This document shows positions 1-6,329 of a stretch of DNA of 8,583 nucleotides, one piece after another. Source of the DNA: Planctomycetota bacterium (GTDB lineage Bacteria > Planctomycetota > Phycisphaerae > WQYP01); assembly GCA_021805585.1 (NCBI GenBank), contig JAJZEY010000177.1, forward strand, positions 1-8,583, written 5' to 3'. The notes beneath the pieces are model-generated. The model did not search any database, was not told the origin of the DNA, and saw only the letters and a program-made list of their open reading frames with translations. Position 1 is the stretch's first letter, and every line of letters begins with the position of its first letter. A program made the translations under genes and the position numbers.

Positions 1-1041
1 GACCATGGGCCGGTCAAATCCCTCATGACCCGCAAAAATCTGGTCACCGCACCGCCCGCCACCACTCTGGAACAGGCGGAAATCATCCTTAACAATGCCC
101 GCGTGGAAAAACTGCTTCTGGTGGATGACCAGCGGCGGCTCAAGGGCATGATCACCATGCGCGATATTGAAAAAACGCATCAGTTTCCCCACGCCTGCAA
201 GGACGCCCGCGGGCGGTTGCGCGTCGGGGCCGCAGTGGGCATTCGCCAATACGACCGCGTGGCCTCCCTGATTGAAAAAGGCGTGGATCTGCTGGTGGTG
301 GATACCGCCCATGGTCACTCCAGCAATGTCATTGAAACGGTCCGAGAAATCAAACGCCGTTTCACCATTGATGTCATTGCCGGCAATATTGCCACCGCCG
401 ATGCCGCCAAAGACCTGATTGCAGCCGGAGCTGACGCCGTAAAAGTTGGCATTGGTCCGGGCAGTATCTGCACCACGCGGATTGTCTCGGGCGTAGGTGT
501 GCCTCAAATTACCGCGATTATGAACGTGGTGAAGGTTGCCGCTCCCGCCGGCGTGCCGGTTATTGCCGATGGCGGCATTCGCCAGAGCGGCGATATTACC
601 AAGGCGCTGGCCGTCGGTGCCAGTGCGGTCATGATGGGTTCATTGTTTGCCGGACTGGATGAAAGTCCCGGCGAACTGGTGATTCGTCGGGGCAGACGTT
701 TCAAAAGCTATCGCGGCATGGGTTCCATGGGAGCGATGGTGCAGGGTTCAGCAGATCGTTACGGCCAGGCCGGCGTGCGCCAGTCATCCAAACTGGTTCC
801 CGAAGGCGTGGAGGGACTGGTGCATTACCGTGGCCCGCTGGGCGATTTTGTCTATCAGATGGTCGGAGGTCTGCGGGCGGGAATGGGCTACTGTGGTGCA
901 AAAACAATTCACGATCTCCACGCCAGGGCGCAGTTCGTCCGCGTGACCCATGCCAGTATGGTCGAAAGCCATCCGCACGATATCACCATTACCCGCGAAA
1001 GCCCGAATTATCATTCTGGCACGCCGCTGGGGGATGAATAA
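1..1041 (+). CDS. guaB: Inosine-5'-monophosphate dehydrogenase, 3' part
   Basis: IMP dehydrogenase oxidises IMP to XMP with NAD+, the committed step of guanine nucleotide synthesis in the cytosol. The frame is open from base 1 (DHGPVKSL precedes the first ATG at 25), so the gene is cut by the window edge: 346 residues are visible of a usual 480-500, and the N-terminus with the first CBS domain is missing. The visible part begins inside the second CBS domain (to about base 170) and continues into the TIM-barrel core. The active-site loop [11 protein letters not shown] is present, with the catalytic Cys codon at 469-471. The phosphate-binding ADGGIR segment, the flap RGMGSMGAM, the Arg-Tyr dyad (757-762) and the C-terminal [16 protein letters not shown] are all intact. 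A typical, functional-looking GuaB. A GMP reductase is unlikely because the flap and CBS region are present. Confidence 0.97.
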   Translation, partial: DHGPVKSLMTRKNLVTAPPATTLEQAEIILNNARVEKLLLVDDQRRLKGMITMRDIEKTHQFPHACKDARGRLRVGAAVGIRQYDRVASLIEKGVDLLVVDTAHGHSSNVIETVREIKRRFTIDVIAGNIATADAAKDLIAAGADAVKVGIGPGSICTTRIVSGVGVPQITAIMNVVKVAAPAGVPVIADGGIRQSGDITKALAVGASAVMMGSLFAGLDESPGELVIRRGRRFKSYRGMGSMGAMVQGSADRYGQAGVRQSSKLVPEGVEGLVHYRGPLGDFVYQMVGGLRAGMGYCGAKTIHDLHARAQFVRVTHASMVESHPHDITITRESPNYHSGTPLGDE

Positions 1042-1049
1042 CCTGCAAT

Positions 1050-1069
1050 ATGCCGCGGACTGGCGGCAT
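1050..1069 (+). terminator. Hairpin after guaB, possible terminator
   Basis: A perfect 7-bp stem (ATGCCGC at 1050-1056, GCGGCAT at 1063-1069) with a 6-base loop starts 8 bases after the guaB stop codon. No T run follows directly; the nearest T-rich stretch is TTGTTTT at 1088-1094. It is a plausible but not classical intrinsic terminator. Confidence 0.35.
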
Positions 1070-1087
1070 CGGCTTGCCTGACAATTA

Positions 1088-1114
1088 TTGTTTTGCCGGC
1101 CGGAAGATTATAAT
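1088..1114 (+). promoter_or_regulatory. Putative promoter of the lipoprotein gene
   Basis: A perfect -10 box TATAAT lies at 1109-1114. The -35 region is weak: TTGTTT at 1088-1093 gives a short 15-base spacer. An 11-base dyad, ACAAT-T-ATTGT (1081-1091), overlaps this region and could be an operator. Transcription would start near 1121, leaving a leader of about 67 bases before the lipoprotein start at 1188. The call rests mainly on the -10 box and its position between guaB and the next gene. Confidence 0.4.
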
Positions 1115-1187
1115 GATTGCTCTATCCGCACCCGTTATTGCAGACGAATTTTAGTGCGGATGAAAATGTCCCAAGGCGGATGATCCT

Positions 1188-1418
1188 ATGCGAAAACAAA
1201 TGGCCTCCGGTTTTATTCTCCTTGTATTTGCCACATTGCTTCCGCTTGTGTTGGCCGGATGCGAAGAACGTGTGATCCAGGACAACAGCATTCGCCACCA
1301 GTTTGAAAGCAGTATTCCCCAGAACGGGCAAGTACAAATTTATGGCAATGGAAATTCCACCGATTCGGGTTCAAATTCCAACGGCCAGTTCATTTATGAT
1401 CCCACCGAGCCGCATTGA
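1188..1418 (+). CDS. Small putative lipoprotein (76 aa)
   Basis: The protein starts with a short basic segment (MRKQ), then a hydrophobic stretch (about residues 9-23) ending in the lipobox LAGC, so Cys25 would be lipidated and the mature protein about 52 residues long. The mature part has no recognisable domain. Its second half is rich in Asn, Gly and Ser (for example GNGNSTDSGSNSNG, residues 53-66), typical of a flexible linker. The start at 1188 is supported by an AAGGCGGA ribosome binding site at 1173-1180, seven bases upstream, and by the lipobox at the right distance. A promoter-like TATAAT lies about 75 bases upstream, so it is probably a single-gene unit, convergent with the phosphoesterase gene. 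Function unknown; the lipoprotein call is fairly firm, any role is not. Confidence 0.7.
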   Translation: MRKQMASGFILLVFATLLPLVLAGCEERVIQDNSIRHQFESSIPQNGQVQIYGNGNSTDSGSNSNGQFIYDPTEPH

Positions 1419-1519
1419 CCCGGGTGATCGGATCGGCACCGGCGGGTGCATTCGAATAAGGTTTTGATTTCCTGTCCGGCAGCGAAAACGTGTTGTATTT
1501 CCCGATCACGCCTGGCCGC

Positions 1520-2371
1520 TTACGTCAGGGATGAAAGTGGAAGAATCGCTTTTATCAGATCGTCCATGGTGTACTGGCGGTTCAACATTAGTGGCAACAG
1601 CGTGCCGTGGTTGTGGGAGGAATCTATAATAAGCATGTTCTTACCCAGCGTGCCGTACCCGGTATCCTGCCCCTGGTGACCACACACGAATAAATCAGCC
1701 CACCAAAGCTTGCCGAGTTGTGACAGCAGGTCGGATGTCTGAAATCTTCCCCAAACCATTTTATAAACCGATCCGCCGCGCAGGTAATCGGTCATGGTTA
1801 GTTTGCGGCGCACAATGCCGGGGTCAAAATCATCCAGGTCCCGAACACCGGGCAGCGAATGGCTTAGAAAAATTCCCGTTGCGGTAATGCCGGCCAGCGG
1901 CATGGAATAGACAAACTGTTTATAGGCCGCCAGAACATTGACGCCCTGCGGACCATAAAATGCGGTGAACGAACGGGTGAATCGATCGGTCAGGTCGTAT
2001 CCATCCTTCAGGATTGGTACGCTTGTGACCTGCGCCACATCATGGTTGGCCAGAAGGAAATGCACTTGTCCGGGAAACTGCAAGGCCCAGTCGGCCGCAT
2101 CCAGAACCAGTTCGATGCTGGTGTCTTCGCCGTCGGGTCCCAGGGCACCCCCATGAATAAGTTCCTGCAGAATCACATGCCTTTGCGGAAACTGTTCCAG
2201 CGCCGCGAAATTAACGATTCGTTCAAAATTCCGCCGATGATTATGCAGATCGGCCGATATGATCAGTTCCCCTTCCGACGGAAAGTGCAGCAGGTTTCCA
2301 TTGCGAATGGGATTCTGCTTGTTGACCTCGGCGGCCTGGATAAGAACATCTATTGCTTGTCGTGATGACAT
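1520..2371 (-). CDS. Calcineurin-like metallophosphoesterase
   Basis: Predicted cytosolic phosphoesterase of 283 residues with the dimetal calcineurin-like fold. Motifs in order: DLHNH (residues 41-45, motif I), QELIHGG (69-75, at the place of motif II GDxxDRG), ANHD (108-111, motif III GNHD), SHS (170-172) and CGHQ (230-233). Enough metal ligands remain for activity to be likely, but the motif II aspartate is replaced by Gln-Glu and the usual second His of GHxH is absent. From memory, planctomycete homologues share this layout; that is recall, not a search. The substrate is unknown: a phosphoprotein, nucleotide or nucleic acid are all possible. The start ATG is preceded by GGAAG (2376-2380), a close-spaced ribosome binding site. 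The gene lies 95 bases after the kinase gene on the same strand, which suggests but does not prove a kinase-phosphatase pair. Confidence 0.85.
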   Translation of the reverse strand: MSSRQAIDVLIQAAEVNKQNPIRNGNLLHFPSEGELIISADLHNHRRNFERIVNFAALEQFPQRHVILQELIHGGALGPDGEDTSIELVLDAADWALQFPGQVHFLLANHDVAQVTSVPILKDGYDLTDRFTRSFTAFYGPQGVNVLAAYKQFVYSMPLAGITATGIFLSHSLPGVRDLDDFDPGIVRRKLTMTDYLRGGSVYKMVWGRFQTSDLLSQLGKLWWADLFVCGHQGQDTGYGTLGKNMLIIDSSHNHGTLLPLMLNRQYTMDDLIKAILPLSSLT

Positions 2372-2413
2372 AAATCTTCCAAGATCGCGGGATCAAAATC
2401 GCCTCCCGCATTC

Positions 2414-2430
2414 ATGTATATCGGACGAAT
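2414..2430 (-). promoter_or_regulatory. Shared upstream element, copy 1
   Basis: Read on the minus strand this is ATTCGTCCGATATACAT, 43 bases upstream of the phosphoesterase start. It matches 16 of 17 bases with the element at 4347-4363 upstream of the amidase-like gene. The TATACA inside could be a -10 box, but no convincing -35 box is found. Either a promoter core or a regulator site is possible. Confidence 0.3.
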
Positions 2431-2466
2431 GACACCGATAAAATCAGGCTTCCGTTCAGACTTGTT

Positions 2467-3369
2467 TCATGTGACCGTGTCCGCATCGGCATTGGATTCT
2501 GGTTGTGTTGGATTTTCCGGTGGTTTTTGGGCATCCTGGCTCAAAAGAATGCTCGCGGTCATGCTTTGCACAAGTTCCAGCCGATGGTACACATCTTCCA
2601 TATTGGGGGGGCGGTTGGAAGGCCGATTTTCAACGCAATCCAGAATAAGTCTGGAAAACGCCGCCGGTATTCGCGGGTTCAAGTCGCTCGGGGCAATAAG
2701 CGTGCGCGAATCCACGCTGGCCACGGTCGTTTTTCTTTTAGGGATAACCGTCGGGACGTGACGGTCTGTCACGCACCAGTAAAGCGTGGCACCAAAGTTG
2801 AAAATATCGGTTGCAGGGGTCAAAGGCCCCAATGCCACCTGTTCCGGCGCAATGTAATCGGGCGTGCCCTGAATTCGGCTTTTGACGGTACCAATGGCGC
2901 AACTTTGACCGAAATCGATGATTTTACAGATATTTTCCGTATTTACTAAAATATTATTTGGTTTTATGTCCGCATGAACATATCCCATTTTATGCATAGT
3001 CCCCAATCCTTGCGCGACTTGGCAGGCAATGTTAATCAGCGCCTGAAGGCTCTCCGGTCGGGTGGAATCTAAAGAAGCTCCATCAAACATGTCCATCAGC
3101 AACTGCAGCTCGGACACAGTTATAAATTTACGTTTACGAATCATCCGGTGGCTTTTACGCAAGACTGGATGGTTAAATTGGCTGCTGATCGCATATTCCT
3201 GTTCGGCCTGCTCTAAAAATCGATCATCTTCGGTGGTTCTTCTTAACACCCGTTTCAGCGCGTAAATCTGCCGCGTACGCTCTTCGCAAACAGCATAAAT
3301 TGTGCTTCTTGCGCCGTAACCGAGGCACGAAATAACTTCAAATTCTGGAATATCGGGTAATATTTCCAT
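2467..3369 (-). CDS. Serine/threonine protein kinase (Hanks type, non-RD)
   Basis: A 300-residue protein that is almost entirely one eukaryotic-type kinase domain. Visible motifs: glycine loop LGYGARSTIYAV (16-27), ATP-anchoring Lys39 in ALKRV, Glu58 of helix C, catalytic loop HADIKPNNIL (132-141) with Asp134, Lys136 and Asn139, DFG at 152-154, GTPDYIAPEQ (168-177) as the P+1 loop and APE motif, and DIFNFG further on. All catalytic residues are present, so it should be active. The Arg that usually precedes the catalytic Asp is Ala133, making it a non-RD kinase. There is no membrane helix and no PASTA, TPR or other sensor domain; the tail after about residue 275 is a short Pro/Asn/Asp-rich stretch. 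It would therefore be a soluble kinase relying on a partner for input. The amidase-like membrane protein upstream and the phosphoesterase downstream are candidate partners. Confidence 0.93.
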   Translation of the reverse strand: MEILPDIPEFEVISCLGYGARSTIYAVCEERTRQIYALKRVLRRTTEDDRFLEQAEQEYAISSQFNHPVLRKSHRMIRKRKFITVSELQLLMDMFDGASLDSTRPESLQALINIACQVAQGLGTMHKMGYVHADIKPNNILVNTENICKIIDFGQSCAIGTVKSRIQGTPDYIAPEQVALGPLTPATDIFNFGATLYWCVTDRHVPTVIPKRKTTVASVDSRTLIAPSDLNPRIPAAFSRLILDCVENRPSNRPPNMEDVYHRLELVQSMTASILLSQDAQKPPENPTQPESNADADTVT

Positions 3370-3444
3370 TCAGCAATCCGCTAGTGTCTTCCCACCAACC
3401 GGGGGCGGGAGCAGGCCCGTTTCCCCTCTGGTTCATCGGCAAAC

Positions 3445-3473
3445 AATATACAGTACAACAGTCGCTTTGCCAG
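3445..3473 (-). promoter_or_regulatory. Putative kinase promoter
   Basis: On the minus strand CTGGCA (3473-3468) and TATATT (3450-3445) are separated by 17 bases, matching 4 of 6 and 5 of 6 positions of the sigma-70 consensus. Transcription would start near 3438, giving a leader of about 70 bases before the kinase ATG at 3369. The 214-base gap between the amidase-like gene and the kinase supports a separate kinase promoter. The rest of the gap holds a 55-codon ORF without a ribosome binding site and nothing else I recognise. Confidence 0.35.
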
Positions 3474-3583
3474 CGCTGCCGACTGAATATTCCAATATGT
3501 TATAAATGCGGATTTTTTTGACAGGATAACAGCAGGCTTTTGGTCCATAAGCGGGAGATCGTACCAGGAGAACCGCAAAACCG

Positions 3584-4312
3584 TTAATTGCGGTCCAAAA
3601 GTACGTAAAACGCTCGGCTGAAAGCGGCTTGGGCAGCCGTCCTCGGCTTGCCGCCGGTCACACTGGGGCTCCATTGGAACTTCACATGGGAATCAGAAAT
3701 TCCCAGTCGGTTCTGCAATGCACGAACGAGCCGCACCGTGGAGCGGACTTGACTGCCGGTATAGGGACGTTGGTTAATGTTTCCGATCAGGCAAATGCCG
3801 ACTGCGTTGGCATACGGCGAATAAAAATGATGATTAAAATGAGGCCAGGAAAAGAAGGGAGCAGTAGAAAACTGTTCCTTCCAAGCCGTACCAACTTCAA
3901 CATTGCCATCGGGCTTGCCATTTCCATTGGCGGCGTTATCCACCACGAAATGAAAATCAACACCCAGACCAGGCCTTAGTGCCATGTTTCCTGCGCCAAC
4001 ACCTCCAATCATCCGGCCGGTGGCTAAATCAGCGGCGTTGCCTTTCAAGCCTCCAGATTGGTAGATGATGATATAGTCCCATCGACGTTCAGGCAACGGG
4101 ACCGACGTGGTAAGGACCGATCGCATGTTCTGATTCGAAAACGTGGCGCTTAGCATGTAAGGCCGCACCAGGTGCACGGGCTGTCCGCCAGCCATCGCCA
4201 GCACCACCACCGTCAACGACAGAGTGACGATCAATGAACCAAGCACAATAATGACCCGATGGATATCCACAGGCTTTTTGCGGGAGTTTTTCTTGTTTGT
4301 CGCACCAGCCAT
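3584..4312 (-). CDS. Membrane-anchored amidase/PGRP-fold protein, probably inactive
   Basis: Predicted 242-residue protein: a short Lys/Arg-rich cytoplasmic tail (residues 7-19), one membrane helix (about 20-41), then an extracytoplasmic domain that resembles the N-acetylmuramoyl-L-alanine amidase (Amidase_2) fold. The framework is visible in RRWDYIII (76-83), FHFVVDN (120-126), VEVGTAWKEQ (138-147), VGICLIGNIN (171-180) and the helix VRLVRALQNRLGI. The zinc ligands expected in this family look lost. The usual HH after the first strand is Tyr84-Gln85, the GHRD-type His is Gln213, and no Cys follows it. It is probably a peptidoglycan-binding rather than a cutting protein. The start is uncertain: a GTG at 4369 would add 19 hydrophobic residues, but the ATG at 4312 gives a normal signal-anchor and lies downstream of promoter-like elements. 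No good ribosome binding site is visible for either start. Confidence 0.7.
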   Translation of the reverse strand: MAGATNKKNSRKKPVDIHRVIIVLGSLIVTLSLTVVVLAMAGGQPVHLVRPYMLSATFSNQNMRSVLTTSVPLPERRWDYIIIYQSGGLKGNAADLATGRMIGGVGAGNMALRPGLGVDFHFVVDNAANGNGKPDGNVEVGTAWKEQFSTAPFFSWPHFNHHFYSPYANAVGICLIGNINQRPYTGSQVRSTVRLVRALQNRLGISDSHVKFQWSPSVTGGKPRTAAQAAFSRAFYVLLDRN

Positions 4313-4346
4313 ATTCGTCAACCAGTATTCACCAATGAATCCAATA

Positions 4347-4363
4347 ATGTATATCGGACCAAT
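4347..4363 (-). promoter_or_regulatory. Shared upstream element, copy 2
   Basis: Minus-strand ATTGGTCCGATATACAT, 35 bases before the preferred start of the amidase-like gene. It differs by one base from copy 1 at 2414-2430, and the distance to the start codon is similar (35 against 43 bases). A separate TATAAT on the minus strand lies just upstream at 4375-4370 and may be the actual -10 box. Confidence 0.3.
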
Positions 4364-4390
4364 CCGCACATTATAATCAACGTTTTCCTA

Positions 4391-4413
4391 TTTTTCCGTA
4401 ATTTGCGGAAAAA
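4391..4413. promoter_or_regulatory. 8-bp inverted repeat, possible operator
   Basis: TTTTTCCG (4391-4398) and CGGAAAAA (4406-4413) are perfect inverted copies around a 7-base centre. The T-rich arm is on the left on both strands, so it does not fit an intrinsic terminator in either direction. It lies 15 bases upstream of the minus-strand TATAAT (4375-4370), where a -35 box or a regulator would bind. It may control the amidase-like gene. Confidence 0.35.
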
Positions 4414-4742
4414 ATCTAAGGCTCAATCCCGCAGTTCCGGCAACTCTACACCCAATGCGGCCGCAGGCTTTTTTCAACGCATATAAGAATAACCAAGGGG
4501 TTCACTAAAATCAAATTTTTACGATGACGGCTGCCAATTTTTCATTTCTGGGGGGCTAAAACAATGCAAATACCGCGCAATTGGTCCTGGTATTGGCCGA
4601 AGGGATACGGCCGGCAGCTCTGTTTTGGCCCCAAATGCCGCAAATGCCGAAGGATGTTTGCCCGGAGACAGCCCACGGGCCGGGTGTATATCAACTATAC
4701 TTAGGGTACCGGTCGGGTCCTTTTGTCCGGAATAAAATTTAA
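4414..4742. other. Non-coding stretch between divergent genes
   Basis: No convincing gene. Short ORFs here and further right have compositions typical of chance frames and lack ribosome binding sites. Visible structure: a 10-base palindrome TGCGGCCGCA (4456-4465) followed by a T6 run (4469-4474), an exact 9-base tandem repeat (4632-4649), and a small dyad GTATA/TATAC (4686-4700). With the block to 5174 this forms an 862-base gene-free region from 4313. Confidence 0.5.
4632..4649 (+). repeat. Tandem 9-base repeat CAAATGCCG x2
   Basis: CAAATGCCG occurs twice without a gap (4632-4640, 4641-4649). The core AAATGCC recurs at 4778-4784, and AAATGCCG is found inverted at 4793-4800, so four copies lie within 170 bases. 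The last two form the hairpin described at 4777-4801. Confidence 0.6.
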
Positions 4743-4770
4743 TTGAATTTTGGCCCAAAACCGTGATAAT
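4743..4770 (+). promoter_or_regulatory. Putative promoter upstream of the membrane protein gene
   Basis: TTGAAT (4743-4748) and GATAAT (4765-4770) are 16 bases apart, each close to the sigma-70 consensus, in an AT-rich island. Transcription would start near 4777, exactly where a perfect 8-bp hairpin begins, and would give a leader of nearly 400 bases to the start codon at 5175. Confidence 0.4.
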
Positions 4771-4776
4771 CCTGAT

Positions 4777-5163
4777 GAAATGCCTGTTTTTTCGGCATTT
4801 CGACTAACCAAATACCATCGAATTCGACGATTTGTAACACGGGTCGTGCCATTCGGCGGGCGGTTTCGCCGAACGCGGCAACCAAAGCGCGTTGGCTGTT
4901 GCAGGACCGATAAAAGTTGGATGGCAAACCGCTCTTGGACCTGTCCAAGGTCCATGGGTGATTCTTGGCCCTTTGACAGCCGCCGCCTGCGGCAGCACAA
5001 TATATGGTTGGTTGGCTCGCGTAACCAGAGTCAATCTTGTTTATGGCAGGTTGAATCATCGTTCGATGCGATAGACGGCGGTCGCGGTGCGAGTTTGGTT
5101 TCACTCAGGAATCGTACAACTAAATGTTGGCCAGGCATCTCGCCCGGTCAAGACTGTTACCGG
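4777..5163 (+). promoter_or_regulatory. Hairpin-rich leader, candidate structured RNA
   Basis: A series of perfect stems lies in the presumed leader. They are GAAATGCC/GGCATTTC (4777-4784 with 4794-4801), TTCGGCG/CGCCGAA (4852-4858 with 4867-4873, flanked by TGCC/GGCA), GCAAC/GTTGC (4878-4882 with 4898-4902), TGGACCT/AGGTCCA (4936-4942 with 4948-4954), and CCGGT/ACCGG (5144-5148 with 5159-5163). The last stem takes in the first two bases of the ribosome binding site. I recognise no known riboswitch, tmRNA, RNase P RNA or SRP RNA signature. It could be a regulatory leader or a separate small RNA; chance stems in GC-rich DNA are also possible. Confidence 0.3.
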
Positions 5164-5174
5164 AGGATGGATCC

Positions 5175-6194
5175 ATGAACCTTGAAAAGACGGCAAAACG
5201 AGCCAAACTGCTGACCATCCTTATCGGATGTCTGGGCGTGCTGGTTCTGATATTCGGCGTGGCCACATTGATTATCGCTCTATCACAGATTCAGGGAGCG
5301 GGGATTGCCGCGCGCCTTGCAGCATCAATTCCCGAGCTGGTGATTGCGGGATTCGGACTTGTAGTGGTCTGCGCGGTTGTGCTGCTTTATCCATTAATTG
5401 AAATTCGCGTTCGCTCTCTGGCGGACGAAGGCTGGCGTTACGAACAGGTTCGCGGCTCGCTGGAAACTATGCGGCAACTGCTGGAAACCATTCGTGAAAG
5501 CACGTCCCTGTCCGATGCCGCCAAACAAACGGCTTACCGCCATAAAGATCGGGAAGCCCTTCGCCACGCCATTCGCGAAGACATTGAAAAGAACGATTAT
5601 GAAGCCGCTCACTGGTTGGTTTCCGAAATGGAACGGCGATTCGGCAATCGACAGGAAGCCGCACAGTTCCGCGATATGATCGAAACTTCCCGCAAACAGT
5701 TTATTGACCGTGAACTGCACGAAAGTCTGGAACATTTCTCCCGGCTGGTGGAAAAATATGCCTGGGCCGATTGCCAGCGGGAAATTGAACACCTGACGCG
5801 AATTTTCCCGGGAAACCCGGAAATCATTGCATTGCCCGAACGCATTGCCACGGCCAAAGCGGTGCACAAACGTGAACTGCTTAAGGAATGGAAAGACGCC
5901 GTTTCCCGTGACGATGTAGACCGCAGCGTGGAATTGCTTAAGCAGCTTGACCAGTATCTTTCACCGGCCGAAGGCGAGGAATACAAGGAAGTGGCGCGCG
6001 AAGTGTTCCGCAAAAAACTTCAACAATTGGGTGTCCAGTTTGAACTGCACTGGAAAGATAAAAACTGGACGGAAGCGTTGCGCATTGGCCTTCAGATTAC
6101 CGATGAATACCCCAACGCGCGTATCGCCGCCGAAGTGCGGGAACGCCTCGCTGTGCTTAAGGAAAGAGCCGGCCAGTCTTCCATGGCTATGTAA
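5175..6194 (+). CDS. Two-helix membrane protein with long helical, TPR-like tail
   Basis: Predicted 339-residue inner-membrane protein of unknown function. Two hydrophobic helices near the N-terminus (about residues 12-36 and 53-75) are joined by a short loop. The remaining 260 residues are very charged and almost certainly helical. They contain degenerate repeats of the TPR kind, such as NDYEAAHWLVSEMERRFG, CQREIEHLTRIFPGNPE, SVELLKQLDQYLSP and WTEALRIGLQITDEYPN, each an A/B helix pair ending near a Pro or Asn. TPR-like tails usually bind proteins. The start was set at the ATG at 5175 because GGAGG (5162-5166) stands eight bases upstream; an earlier ATG at 5124 in the same frame has no such site. 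It is preceded by an unusually long spacer and followed by another, so it is probably transcribed alone. Confidence 0.8.
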   Translation: MNLEKTAKRAKLLTILIGCLGVLVLIFGVATLIIALSQIQGAGIAARLAASIPELVIAGFGLVVVCAVVLLYPLIEIRVRSLADEGWRYEQVRGSLETMRQLLETIRESTSLSDAAKQTAYRHKDREALRHAIREDIEKNDYEAAHWLVSEMERRFGNRQEAAQFRDMIETSRKQFIDRELHESLEHFSRLVEKYAWADCQREIEHLTRIFPGNPEIIALPERIATAKAVHKRELLKEWKDAVSRDDVDRSVELLKQLDQYLSPAEGEEYKEVAREVFRKKLQQLGVQFELHWKDKNWTEALRIGLQITDEYPNARIAAEVRERLAVLKERAGQSSMAM

Positions 6195-6305
6195 TCCGCG
6201 GCATCCGCCGGGGGTGTGGTCATTTTTGTCGGGAAGGGCAAATATTGCACATATGGAAGGGGCTTCGGCGTGACAGCTTTCCTGAAAGCCATTTCCCTCC
6301 TGCGG

Positions 6306-6329
6306 TCTACTTTCAACTCTCTACTTTCA
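6306..6329 (+). repeat. Direct repeat TCTACTTTCA x2
   Basis: The 10-mer lies at 6306-6315 and 6320-6329, 14 bases apart start to start. A third copy is inverted at 6469-6478 (TGAAAGTAGA). The inverted copy could pair with either direct copy to close a domain of about 160 bases in an RNA, or the set could be protein-binding sites. Confidence 0.5.

Noticed and set aside
1436..1449. Hairpin GCACC-GGCG-GGTGC between the lipoprotein and phosphoesterase genes
   Set aside because: Only 5 bp and no T run on either side, so a terminator call is not supported, although one would be expected between convergent genes.
3381..3548. 55-codon minus-strand ORF (starts MDQKPAVILSKK) filling the gap between the amidase-like gene and the kinase
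   Set aside because: It has no ribosome binding site, no recognisable domain, and a promoter-like pair for the kinase lies inside it. It could be a real small gene but nothing supports it.
3572..3594. Inverted repeat ACCGCAA/TTGCGGT over the stop codon of the amidase-like gene
   Set aside because: No T run follows in the minus-strand direction; terminator function is not supported.
4739..5104. 121-codon minus-strand ORF in the same region
   Set aside because: No domain, no ribosome binding site, and competing frames of similar length on both strands; typical of chance ORFs in GC-rich DNA.
4750..5178. 142-codon plus-strand ORF overlapping the leader region
   Set aside because: Composition is heavy in Arg, Trp and Cys with no domain, it lacks a ribosome binding site, and the stems in the DNA explain the region better.
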